Assembly (NCBI GenBank): GCA_050952845.1
Contig: JBMNLP010000001.1
Location: 1,116,001 to 1,180,000, forward strand
From: JAGVSV01 sp050952845
GTDB taxonomy: Bacteria; Bacillota; Clostridia; Christensenellales; Aristaeellaceae
DNA: 64,000 bases
Direction: 5' to 3'
In this document: one piece after another, positions 8,614 to 16,676 of the stretch
Layout of the letters: each line of letters starts with the position of its first letter
Position numbering within the stretch: position 1 is the first letter of the stretch
The notes under the pieces: generated by a model
The model's database searches: none
Seen by the model: the letters and a program-made list of their open reading frames with translations, nothing else
What the model was told of the DNA's origin: nothing
Program-made: the position numbers and the translations under genes

Positions 8614-9686
8614 GGTATCTGCTGTGGATTATCGGGCTGGATGTCCACCGTGATGTATACGACGCCTTCGCTGACATATTGCGCGTTGGGCAGCCTGATA
8701 ATCTTGACGGCACGGATCAGTGGCTCGGATGCGCCTTCGATGTTGATCACCGTGTCCACATCAGCTTGTGTCAGCGACTGGATGAAATCGCTGCTGCCGG
8801 CAATGCCAACAAAAGCAGGGTCGGCTGTTACGGATGCCACATGGTAACCGGGCGCCGGCTGACCGGTCGTGATGCCGGTCAGATTGATATCCACCGACTT
8901 CATGGGGTAGAGCACCTGCTCCACCAGCATGGTGTCCAGCAGTACCGACTCACTGGTTACGCTGATCAGATTAGAGGAGATGTTGTTTTGGTTGACATCC
9001 TGCAAGTGGAAAGGGAGTGCGCTGTACTGCGTGCCGGCCTGCGCCGGCAACATAGACAAATCATAGGGCACAACACAGCGCACCACGTTTTTTATCATGG
9101 AAGCCGGGCCGGATATGGTTACCAGCGCAGGGTCGACGCTGGGAGGCATGGCATAGAACCCTGCCGGCGCTGTTGATTTGATGTCAAGCTGCACGGGAAT
9201 CCGCCGTCTGGCAACGTATTCATCCACCTCCACTGTAACCTCGGTGCTCGAAAGCCAGTTGACTGAACCGTAGGTGTTGGAGGAAGTGTGGATGATGGGC
9301 AGCGTCTGCTTGCCGGTTGATGTGATGCGGCTCAGGTCAATGCGCAGGTTGAAGGTCTGGGGTGTTACGGTGGCGTATGACCGCTGGGGTACATCTGCTT
9401 TCATGCGTACCTGGGGTAATGTTTCCAATCCGCTGACCACGATCAGACCGTTGCGCAGCAGCACATCGCTGTTGATGGCGCTGACTTCGACGTTGTCGAA
9501 TGTCTTTTCACGAATCAGCGTGCTGTCCTGGCTGATGATGCCACCCCATAGCACAATGGCCAGCAGCAGGCAGACCAGCTTCATCATCCACCGGTTGGCC
9601 AGCATATGCCATCCCCGGCGCACCAGCTCCTTCAGGTTGAGATGGCCAGTGTCCTGACTGGGCAGATTAGTTTTCCGGCTCGTCAT
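8610..9686 (-). CDS. cdaR: YbbR-domain regulator of diadenylate cyclase (CdaR)
   Basis: Membrane-anchored extracellular protein that controls CdaA activity in cyclic di-AMP synthesis. It has one transmembrane helix at about residues 35-50 (LVCLLLAIVLWGGI) followed by YbbR-like repeats (for example VPVQLDIKS-type strands and VTISGPASMIKNV). Length of 358 residues is at the low end of the family (commonly 3-4 repeats). It overlaps the end of cdaA by 20 bases, the conserved cdaA-cdaR arrangement; glmM, often third in this operon, is absent. Confidence 0.93.
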   Translation of the reverse strand: MTSRKTNLPSQDTGHLNLKELVRRGWHMLANRWMMKLVCLLLAIVLWGGIISQDSTLIREKTFDNVEVSAINSDVLLRNGLIVVSGLETLPQVRMKADVPQRSYATVTPQTFNLRIDLSRITSTGKQTLPIIHTSSNTYGSVNWLSSTEVTVEVDEYVARRRIPVQLDIKSTAPAGFYAMPPSVDPALVTISGPASMIKNVVRCVVPYDLSMLPAQAGTQYSALPFHLQDVNQNNISSNLISVTSESVLLDTMLVEQVLYPMKSVDINLTGITTGQPAPGYHVASVTADPAFVGIAGSSDFIQSLTQADVDTVINIEGASEPLIRAVKIIRLPNAQYVSEGVVYITVDIQPDNPQQIP

Positions 9687-10563
9687 TTTTCTGCCTCCCG
9701 GCTCTCATCTTCTGCAGCATCATGCCCAGCGTTTTAAGCAGTGTTGATGGGGTGCGCTGATACATATTCGTCATTACCCTGGTCAGGCTATCCCTGTCCA
9801 GATGGCGCGTCAGCCGTCCCGCATGCGCCATGCTGATGATGCCGGTTTCCTCAGACACGATCAGCACAACGGCGTCGGTTGATTCGGTGACCCCCAGCCC
9901 TGCTCTGTGCCGCGTGCCCAGGTCGCGGCTAAGGGTACTGGATTCGCTGAGGGTCAGCACACAGCCTGCCGCGATGATACGCGTGCCACGGATGATGACA
10001 GCGCCGTCGTGCAGCGGTGTGTTAGGTTCGAAAATGTTCATGATCAGCTGTCCGGAAATCAGGGCGTCGACGGTGGTGCCTGTGTCGATAAAATCCTTCA
10101 GACCAGTCTTTTGTTCAAAGACAATCAAAGCCCCTACCCGCCGGCGTGACAGGCTGAGCAGCGCCTGCGTCACCTCGGTGACGATGTACTCGTTTTCATC
10201 GGTTTTGCCTTCCAGGCGCTCTAACTTGGCGCCCCGGCCAATCTGTTCCAGTGCGCGGCGTAGTTCCGGCTGAAAGAGGACCAGCAGCACCAGTGCGCTG
10301 TTGTTGATAATGCTCATCAATATCCAGTTCAATGCCGACAGGTCAAACAGATTGCTGACCAGGCTGGCTCCGAACAACACTGCCAGGCCCTTGAGCACCT
10401 GGCTGGCACGGGTTTCGCGGGTCAGCATCAGCAGCTTGTACAATAGGATGGCTACGATCAGGATGTCAAGCCAGTCTTTCAAACCGGGGCGGTTGATGAC
10501 GTTCCAGAAAAACATGTCGATCTGGTCAACAAACGATCCCACTCCAGTGCCATCCTTTCCCAT
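9667..10563 (-). CDS. cdaA: Diadenylate cyclase CdaA
   Basis: Membrane-bound enzyme that joins two ATP molecules to make cyclic di-AMP, a second messenger for osmotic and cell-wall control. N-terminal helices lie at about residues 32-48 and 58-98. The DAC domain has the catalytic motifs DGA (186-188, in LHDGAVIIRG) and RHR (218-220). Length of 298 residues is normal. The annotated ATG at 10563 has a poor ribosome site. A GTG at 10542 lies ten bases after AAAGGA and may be the true start. The promoter is at 10574-10602. Confidence 0.95.
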   Translation of the reverse strand: MGKDGTGVGSFVDQIDMFFWNVINRPGLKDWLDILIVAILLYKLLMLTRETRASQVLKGLAVLFGASLVSNLFDLSALNWILMSIINNSALVLLVLFQPELRRALEQIGRGAKLERLEGKTDENEYIVTEVTQALLSLSRRRVGALIVFEQKTGLKDFIDTGTTVDALISGQLIMNIFEPNTPLHDGAVIIRGTRIIAAGCVLTLSESSTLSRDLGTRHRAGLGVTESTDAVVLIVSEETGIISMAHAGRLTRHLDRDSLTRVMTNMYQRTPSTLLKTLGMMLQKMRAGRQKNDEPEN

Positions 10564-10573
10564 TCATGACCAC

Positions 10574-10602
10574 ATTATACAACATATTGTTGTAAATATG
10601 AA
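10574..10602 (-). promoter_or_regulatory. cdaA promoter containing a 17-bp palindrome
   Basis: On the minus strand, a perfect TATAAT (10574-10579) and a weak TTCATA (10597-10602) are 17 bases apart. A perfect palindrome, TACAACATATTGTTGTA (10578-10594), fills the spacer, a typical repressor-operator position. The binding protein is unknown. Confidence 0.6.
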
Positions 10603-10688
10603 GAGATGAAATAGGTTTTAACAAGTATTAACAAATTCTTATCAATCTAAATCCGACAAACAGGTGTTTTGTCCGGCATGTCGATATA

Positions 10689-10705
10689 ATACCCCCAGGG
10701 GGTAT
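10689..10705 (+). promoter_or_regulatory. CsoR-type copper operator
   Basis: A 17-bp palindrome, ATACCCCCAGGGGGTAT, matching the known C-rich/G-rich operators bound by CsoR-family copper sensors. TATAAT sequences overlap both sides (10685-10690 and 10703-10708). It stands directly upstream of copper-ATPase and csoR remnants, so it is the relic control site of that locus. Confidence 0.75.
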
Positions 10706-10708
10706 AAT

Positions 10709-11361
10709 TGACGTGATCAATGATATGGAGATGGATTCGCTGGTTGCCATTGGTAGCGGCAATGGTTTTATCTACAGCCTGGTACTGACTTTTTTGATTA
10801 CAGATCATCCGCATTTAGAGAAAATTTACTTATCATAGCGCAGTCGCAGACTTGTCTTTTTGCCTCTGGCTATGTCACTGTTCACTTGTCGTAGCGATGC
10901 TACGTTTGCGTTCATGCTCCTTGCCAGAGACAAAAATCCTGCGCTGCTTTGTGCGCCACGATTGCGTAATTTGCTCTAGTGCATCAACTGTACTATGAAT
11001 CGGCTGCCGTGGTCGTGGCATTGGCGCCGGAAACGATACTGCGGAGATGTCGAATGGCGAAATCCGGGATATGCCGATAGCGGACATTGCTGTAGATAGC
11101 GCGTTGTTGGTCAGGCAGGACAGTGCAATCCCGCTGGACGGTATGATGATATCAGGCGCAAGCGGTGTAGACGAATCCATGCTGACGGGCGACAGCATGC
11201 CGGTTACCAAGGTGGCGGCAGTGTTTGTGCCCGCGGTGATGGCTATTGCGTTGATTGTAGCAGTTGCCGGGGCCGTCGCAGGCAAGGAGTTTACCTTTGT
11301 TCTGCAGGTTTTTATTTCCACATTGATAATTGCCTGTCCCTGCACGATGGGCCTGGCTACC
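10709..11361 (+). pseudogene. Decayed copper P-type ATPase (copA remnant)
   Basis: Three separate fragments of a P1B-type copper ATPase remain. Before repeat A2 is a membrane segment (DSLVAIGSGNGFIYSLVLTF). After it comes LYYESAAVVVAL, which in CopA is contiguous with the first. After a frame change come an actuator-domain stretch ending GVDESMLTGDSMPV and the CPC-bearing helix (STLIIACPCTMGLAT). The N-terminal metal-binding domain, the DKTG phosphorylation domain and the C-terminus are missing. At least two internal deletions and one frameshift are present. It cannot encode a pump. The operator at 10689 shows where its promoter was. Confidence 0.85.
10816..10978 (-). repeat. Palindromic repeat A, copy A2, inserted in copA remnant
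   Basis: 163-bp element with TAGAG and CTCTA ends, opposite in orientation to A1 and A3. Its halves are complementary over nearly the whole length, with the apex GTAGCGATGCTAC at 10891-10903. Removing the element and one TA restores a continuous copA reading frame (ITDHPH to VHQLYYES), direct evidence that it inserted at a TA dinucleotide. Confidence 0.88.
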
Positions 11362-11806
11362 TTTAAAACAACACACCGCAGTCACAAGGAGCACGCTGCC
11401 TTGATCAATCGCCTCAAGCGAATTGAGGGGCAGGTTCGTGGCATCCGGGCGATGGTGGAAGAAGATAAATACTGCGTTGATATTCTCAACCAGGTTGCCG
11501 CGGCGCGAACAGCGCTGAGCGCCTTCAGCAAGGTGGTGTTCGCCAGCCACATCCGAACCTGTGTCCGGGACGGCATCCGCACAGGCTCGGACGATGTTAT
11601 ACCAACTCCAAGCATTAACGCATCGTCGTGCCGGGTCTTTTGTCTTGCAGCTTTGTCGGCTGCTCGGTCAGCGTAGCGCTGCTACGCTTCCCTCGTCTGC
11701 TCCTCGCTGCAAGCCAAAATCCCTCAGCCCTTTGGATGCATTAATGTTTTACGTTGGTATTATCATTGAACTGATCGATGCAATCAACACCATGATGGTC
11801 AAATGA
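11362..11806 (+). pseudogene. csoR copper-sensor remnant, interrupted by repeat B1
   Basis: CsoR-family (DUF156) repressor sequence starting near HRSHKEHAALINRLKRIEGQ. It keeps the copper ligands: the Cys of EDKYCVDIL and the His and Cys of ASHIRTC. Deletion has fused it in frame to the copA remnant, so an open frame runs from 11047. Repeat B1 interrupts the C-terminus after GIRTGSDDV. The missing end (IIELIDAINTMMVK then TGA at 11804) is found directly after B1. As it stands, translation would end inside B1 with a foreign tail. It may be non-functional. Confidence 0.85.
11600..11759 (+). repeat. Palindromic repeat B, copy B1, inserted in csoR
   Basis: 160-bp element with inverted ends TACCAAC and GTTGGTA, flanked by a TTA target duplication (11597-11599 and 11760-11762). 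Excising it with one TTA rejoins csoR in frame. The core is the palindrome AGCGTAGCGCTGCTACGCT (11670-11688). Confidence 0.9.
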
Positions 11807-11811
11807 AATAA

Positions 11812-11849
11812 AAAACCGCTGAGCTGTTGATTGTATGCCCGGCGGTTTT
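11812..11849. terminator. Bidirectional terminator between csoR remnant and repeat-protein gene
   Basis: Inverted repeat AAAACCGC ... GCGGTTTT with a loop of about 22 bases; A-run on one side and T-run on the other serve convergent transcripts. Confidence 0.6.
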
Positions 11850-11862
11850 AGCTGATGATGCA

Positions 11863-14800
11863 TCAGCGTGTCGGTGTCACGTCCACATAGGGGGTCCAGT
11901 CCCTGACAGGCAGGTTGTTCATCGCATCGGGCAGCGTGCCCGGGTTCCTGGGTACAAAGCCAAGGTCGCAGTTGAGGTTTCGGCTGCCGCTGGGCACCCG
12001 GATGCCTTCGGCGCGCACAACGGTTTCGCTGTTCTCAGGCAGCACGCTGCACACCAGGGGATAATCGTTCTGCTGCTTGGTTGTTTTAAGCTCAGGCGGC
12101 ATGGTTACCTCCACTGTGTAAGCGCCGGGATACAGCTCGTCAAACAGATAGCGCCCATAGGCATCCGTCGTGGTTTCGGCGGCCAGGGTACCGTACTGAT
12201 ACAGCCTGATCACGATGCCCGGTACGCCCGGCTCGCCCATGTCCTGCATGCCGTCGCCATCAAGGTCCAGCCAGGCGAAGTCGCCTAACTTGCCCATCAG
12301 CCCCATACCGATATCTTGCCCGGTTTTTTTCTCGCCCATAGCCAGCGCGAAGGGGTTGGATTGCCCATATTCCCGGTTCACCACGGTACCGTCCGAGGTA
12401 ATCAGGCTGAAGCGCACCGCGGTATCCAGCGTGCGTGCAAAGCGGTAGCCGTCTGGCAGCGCGACGGTGAGGTAATAATCGCCCGGGTACAGGTTGTCAA
12501 ACCGCCAGGTGCCGTCAGGGCCGGTTGTTGTTGAGGCGAGCTGCTGCTGGTTATTCTGGCTGAAGAGGGTGACGGGAATGCTGCCTATGGCTTCGTTTGT
12601 GCCGCCCATGTTCCATACGGCGCCTTCCAACATACCATACTGAACCAGGCCAATGTCCAGCCGGCTGTCGGCGTCCTCACTGTTAGCGGCTGTCTCTACC
12701 TTCCAGGATGCTCCCTCTTTTGTGGTGTTTTTGGGTGCATGAACCAGATGGTCGTCCGGCAGCGTGAAGGACACCGTGTACCTGCCAGGGAATAGGGGCG
12801 CGGTGGCAAAGGTGCCGTCAGCTGCAGTTTGCGCGCTGAAGGCTATCTTGGTTAGCTCATGCCGTAGATTGATTGTCAGCCCGCTGTAAGCGGCGTCGCC
12901 CTCGTTCAAGTTCATGTCAAGGTCGTTGTCGTAGTAAACAGCGCCTTGGAGGCTGGCAGTGGATACGGCAGCGATGTCATGCTGCAGTGACTGCATGCCC
13001 ATGGACACTGTCAATTCGGAGCTGGTTTTGCTGCTCAGCGCAGGTGCCACCAGCGAAGTCGGGCTGTAAGATATCAGCAGGTTTTCCGGCAATGCGACGT
13101 TGATCATGTATTTGCCCGGCCGGAGATGTTCAAACAGATATACGCCGTCGCTGCCTGTTTCAGCCTTGAATACCTCACCTGTATCCGTGTGCTGCATGCT
13201 TAGCGTGGCGCCGGCCAGCGCAGCATCGCTTTTACTGAACAGCCCGTCATCATCCTCATCAGTAAACACCATGCCGCCTACAGCGCCGGTTTTGACAACA
13301 AACAGCGTGTCGGCTGCTATTTCAGCGCCTGTGTCCACAGTGAAGAGCTCGGTTTGATGGAAATCACCATCTTTATATGGCTGTGAATAAGCTGCATCCT
13401 GCGGCAGCTTGTACTGCAGGGCGTATGTGCCGGGCAACGCGCCCTTCAGGAGAAAATGTCCGGCATCGTTTGTTGTAGCCACCGTATACTCACTGACCGG
13501 CGCGCCATCTTCATCCAACAGGACGACCTCAACGCCGGGAAGCCCGCCAATGCTGCCGGCAAATCCGTCAGCCTCGTCGCCCAGCAGGACATCGCCCTCT
13601 ATCACAGCGGACCGGAACACGCCGCCGTCGATGCGGTCTAACAGCTGGCCGGCGCTCAGCTGCACGGGGTCGGTTTCGCCGTGCTGTGCAGTTTGGCTTG
13701 TGATTTTGTTTTCCATGCCGCTGCCGGAAGCATGTGGTGATGGGGAGACGATGTAAGGCGGCACCAGCGGCACGCGCACCCTGTAGGTGCCAGGTACCAA
13801 CGCCGCCAGCAGGTACTGTCCGTTCTCGTCGGTGATGGCTTCTGCTGCGATGTTGCCTGCCTGGTCGATGGCCTGCACCTGAAAGCCGCTCATCAGTCGT
13901 TCGTCCGGGGTATAGAAGCCGTCGTTGTTGTTGTCCTCAAACAGCGTGCCGGCAATGGAAGCCGGCAGCGTCACCCCGGACAGCAGCGAGCTGTGCGTCG
14001 CGTGGGGCAATTCATAGTCGATGGCGATGGAGGATGAAGCCGTTACCGAAACAAACCGGTTGCCTTCCTCACCGCCATCGGCTGTGAACACCTGGCCGTC
14101 GGGCAGCGTGCAGCGAATGGTTAGGCTGCCGCCACGAACGGACTCAAAATGTGCTATACCGTTTACGTTGGTTTGCAATGAGGCGGCAACTTGGCCACTC
14201 ATGATGATGTCCACCTTCGCACCGGCAAACATGGGTTCTCCCTCGTCCAGCAGCCCGTTGGCGTTGGTATCATGGAACGCTTGGACTGTCAGCGACGTAG
14301 CCGGCATGACGCCGATGGGTTTCACCTGCGTAGCTTGCTTTAACACCACCTGAACGTCAGCGCTGGCTTCTGAAACGAACCCATCTGAAAAGAGGGAGTC
14401 ACCAGGCACCGTGAACATGCTGCCGTCGGGCACGATGGCTTTTAACTGATAGGGCCCCGGTTGCAGCATGTGGAATGCATAGGCGCCCGTAGCATCGGTG
14501 ATGGCAGTGCGCGTTACATGCAGCTCGGTGTGTGTTAATTCAACGGTTAAGCCAGCGAATCCCGGCTCGGCAGGATCTCTGCGGCCGTTGTAGTCGGCAT
14601 CCAGCCAGGCGGTGCCCGACAGGCTGCCCGTTTCAACGCCGCCTACGCCTAAGCCCATGCTGCCCTTGAAGGGCAACTCGAAGGGGGCCGTGGTGCCGTA
14701 GTTGCTGTCGGAGGGGACGACACAGTTGTAGAACGTGTTGATTTTGTTGCCCAGCGGGCCGATGACATAGGGCTCGGGCAGCGTAGCCGCCATGCGGTAT

Positions 14801-15420
14801 GTACCGGGTGTCAGGTCACGGATGGTGACGGTACCGTCTTTGCCGGTGTACGCGCTGGTCACGGTGTGGGTGATCCCGTTGGCTTCGTACAGCAGCTCGA
14901 TCAGCACATTGCTCAGAAGCGGCTCGCTGCTGAAGCGGCCGCCGTTGGCGTTATCATCGCCAAAGGCATACACGGTAATATAGGAAGACTGCCGGATGGC
15001 ACCGATGGGGCAATTGATGACAGCGCCTTCAGGCAGCGTGAATGTGGCTGTGCTGCCGGACTGGCCGCTGGCTGGCAAGATCCGGCTGCCATCAAGCTGC
15101 GGCGCGGTGAACACATAGGGGGTGGGCAGCAGCGCCCTGACGGCATACGTGCCGCCTGTCAACCCTGTAAAGGCATATTGCCCGCTTTTGTCCGTGGTAG
15201 CGGTGGCTAACATGGTTTCTCCTGCGGCGGATACCGATATCAGGCTGACCTCAACGTCGGCCAGCGGCTTTTCCCTGCCGTCCATAAGCCCATTGCCGTT
15301 GGTATCGACAAACGCAATGCCGCTCAGCGACGCAGTTTGGGCCTGCGCGGGCAAGAGAGCGAGGCTCGCTGCCATCAGGGCGCCGAGCAGGATCATGATC
15401 AGTCTGTATCTCATCAGCAT
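11863..15420 (-). CDS. Large secreted SdrD B-like repeat protein
   Basis: Secreted protein of 1185 residues. Residues 1-28 form a signal peptide (LIMILLGALMAASLALLPAQAQ). The rest is about ten prealbumin-like SdrD-B repeats of 100-125 residues. Each starts with a G-x-x-(F/W)-x-D-x-(D/N)-x-(N/D)-G calcium-loop motif (for example GTAWLDADYNGRRDPAEPG) and ends with a YAF..L.PG.Y-type strand. Such repeats are rigid stalks in adhesins and pilins of Gram-positives. No LPXTG sorting signal or C-terminal hydrophobic anchor is seen; the protein ends VRDWTPYVDVTPTR. Start ATG 15420 is chosen because GGAGG lies five bases upstream; the longer frame has no ribosome site. Confidence 0.9.
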   Translation of the reverse strand: MLMRYRLIMILLGALMAASLALLPAQAQTASLSGIAFVDTNGNGLMDGREKPLADVEVSLISVSAAGETMLATATTDKSGQYAFTGLTGGTYAVRALLPTPYVFTAPQLDGSRILPASGQSGSTATFTLPEGAVINCPIGAIRQSSYITVYAFGDDNANGGRFSSEPLLSNVLIELLYEANGITHTVTSAYTGKDGTVTIRDLTPGTYRMAATLPEPYVIGPLGNKINTFYNCVVPSDSNYGTTAPFELPFKGSMGLGVGGVETGSLSGTAWLDADYNGRRDPAEPGFAGLTVELTHTELHVTRTAITDATGAYAFHMLQPGPYQLKAIVPDGSMFTVPGDSLFSDGFVSEASADVQVVLKQATQVKPIGVMPATSLTVQAFHDTNANGLLDEGEPMFAGAKVDIIMSGQVAASLQTNVNGIAHFESVRGGSLTIRCTLPDGQVFTADGGEEGNRFVSVTASSSIAIDYELPHATHSSLLSGVTLPASIAGTLFEDNNNDGFYTPDERLMSGFQVQAIDQAGNIAAEAITDENGQYLLAALVPGTYRVRVPLVPPYIVSPSPHASGSGMENKITSQTAQHGETDPVQLSAGQLLDRIDGGVFRSAVIEGDVLLGDEADGFAGSIGGLPGVEVVLLDEDGAPVSEYTVATTNDAGHFLLKGALPGTYALQYKLPQDAAYSQPYKDGDFHQTELFTVDTGAEIAADTLFVVKTGAVGGMVFTDEDDDGLFSKSDAALAGATLSMQHTDTGEVFKAETGSDGVYLFEHLRPGKYMINVALPENLLISYSPTSLVAPALSSKTSSELTVSMGMQSLQHDIAAVSTASLQGAVYYDNDLDMNLNEGDAAYSGLTINLRHELTKIAFSAQTAADGTFATAPLFPGRYTVSFTLPDDHLVHAPKNTTKEGASWKVETAANSEDADSRLDIGLVQYGMLEGAVWNMGGTNEAIGSIPVTLFSQNNQQQLASTTTGPDGTWRFDNLYPGDYYLTVALPDGYRFARTLDTAVRFSLITSDGTVVNREYGQSNPFALAMGEKKTGQDIGMGLMGKLGDFAWLDLDGDGMQDMGEPGVPGIVIRLYQYGTLAAETTTDAYGRYLFDELYPGAYTVEVTMPPELKTTKQQNDYPLVCSVLPENSETVVRAEGIRVPSGSRNLNCDLGFVPRNPGTLPDAMNNLPVRDWTPYVDVTPTR

Positions 15421-15518
15421 GACATCCTCCGGTTTAGTAATGGTGCTGTGCGTGATTATACCATGCATCGGACGGGGCGGGCAGAACCCGGCACAAAATT
15501 TACATTGCGGAACGCTCG

Positions 15519-16076
15519 CTATCTGATATAGGTCACCTTGCCGTAGTCGACCTCGTGTGGTTCTTTGCTGTCATCCGGGGTACCCAGTGCGATAGCAATA
15601 TGAAACACATGGTTTTCCGGAAAGCGCAGTGCCTTCTCCAGCGTTTCCTTGTCGTCACCTTCAAAAGCTTCCCGTGGCATGCCTAAAATGACGCTGCCCA
15701 GGCCCAGGCTTTCTGCTGCCAGCGCGATGTTCTGCACCGCGATGCCGCAGTCGAGGGGCGTATAGCGCCCGTCGGGTGCGCTGATGAATATCACGGTAGG
15801 TGCATGGTAAAAGATGTTGAAGGCCGGGTCGTTAAACCGGGGGCTTCTGCTGCTCGCCTCCCGCTTCATGGCATTCTTTGTCGCTGCGGTGTTGATCTGC
15901 GCCAATAGTTCCTGGTCCTGTACAACGATAAACTGCCAGGGTTGTGCGTTGTTGGCGGATGGCGCCTGCAGCGCGGCGGCGACAATGGCGTCAAGCTGCG
16001 CTTCAGTGAGTTGGTCGGGTTTGTAGCAGCGGCGGCTGCTTCTCTTGGCGATAATTTGTAGCGTGGATTGATTCAT
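15519..16076 (-). CDS. Nitroreductase family protein
   Basis: FMN-dependent nitroreductase-fold oxidoreductase (185 residues). Recognised from the N-terminal RSSRRCYKPDQL motif (FMN phosphate site), QAPSANNAQPWQFIVV, and the C-terminal GLGSVILG and HIAIALGTP elements. Members reduce nitro compounds, quinones or flavins with NAD(P)H; the true substrate is unknown. The ATG at 16076 follows CAAGGAGGAG. Divergent from tadA with 47 bp between, so the two share an intergenic promoter region. Confidence 0.93.
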   Translation of the reverse strand: MNQSTLQIIAKRSSRRCYKPDQLTEAQLDAIVAAALQAPSANNAQPWQFIVVQDQELLAQINTAATKNAMKREASSRSPRFNDPAFNIFYHAPTVIFISAPDGRYTPLDCGIAVQNIALAAESLGLGSVILGMPREAFEGDDKETLEKALRFPENHVFHIAIALGTPDDSKEPHEVDYGKVTYIR

Positions 16077-16123
16077 GCTATACTCCTCCTTGTTATGTTC
16101 AGCACGATACCGGGGGACATGCC

Positions 16124-16567
16124 ATGATTCATGAACAGATGATGCGCCTGGCGCTGGATGAGGCGGCGCGGTCAGGTGATGACGTGCCGGTGGGCGCTGT
16201 CGTGGTGAAAGACGACGCTGTTATCGCTTCCGCTCATAACGAGCGGGAGACAGCCGGGTCGCCCCTTGCGCATGCAGAGCTGCTGGCGCTTGAGCGGGCT
16301 GCAAAGGCGCTGAACACGCGCAGACTGGCGGGTTGCACGCTGTATGTCACGCTGGAACCTTGTCCCATGTGCGCAGGCGCTATCATTTTTTCCGGGATCG
16401 ACCTGTGCGTTTTCGGTGCGCATGATACAAAGTATGGCTGTTGCGGCAGCGTGTACGCGCTGCCGGCTGATCCGGCTTTTGATCACAACGTAGCCATTGT
16501 CGGCGGCGTGTTGGACCGTGAGTGCGCAGCCCTGCTGCAGGCGTTTTTTTCTGAACGCAGGCGATAA
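16124..16567 (+). CDS. tadA: tRNA-specific adenosine deaminase TadA
   Basis: Zinc deaminase that converts A34 to inosine in tRNA-Arg(ACG), letting it read CGU, CGC and CGA. Catalytic motifs are HAE (50-52) and PCPMC (79-83). The length of 147 residues is slightly short of the usual 150-165. The ATG at 16124 follows GGGGGAC. No terminator is obvious; the next 107 bases up to the IS hold no gene. Confidence 0.96.
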   Translation: MIHEQMMRLALDEAARSGDDVPVGAVVVKDDAVIASAHNERETAGSPLAHAELLALERAAKALNTRRLAGCTLYVTLEPCPMCAGAIIFSGIDLCVFGAHDTKYGCCGSVYALPADPAFDHNVAIVGGVLDRECAALLQAFFSERRR

Positions 16568-16676
16568 CGCCTGCTCAGACAGCCTACCTTAGTATACCAT
16601 GTCCTCATCCGACGAATCAAATCCTGCTGACCACCGATCACTGACCACTGCGTGTCGTCTTGCCCTCCCTCCCTCT

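Noticed and set aside
11047..11676. Intact 209-residue copper-binding protein
   Set aside because: It is a deletion fusion of copA fragments with csoR and ends inside repeat B1. The true csoR C-terminus is found after the repeat.
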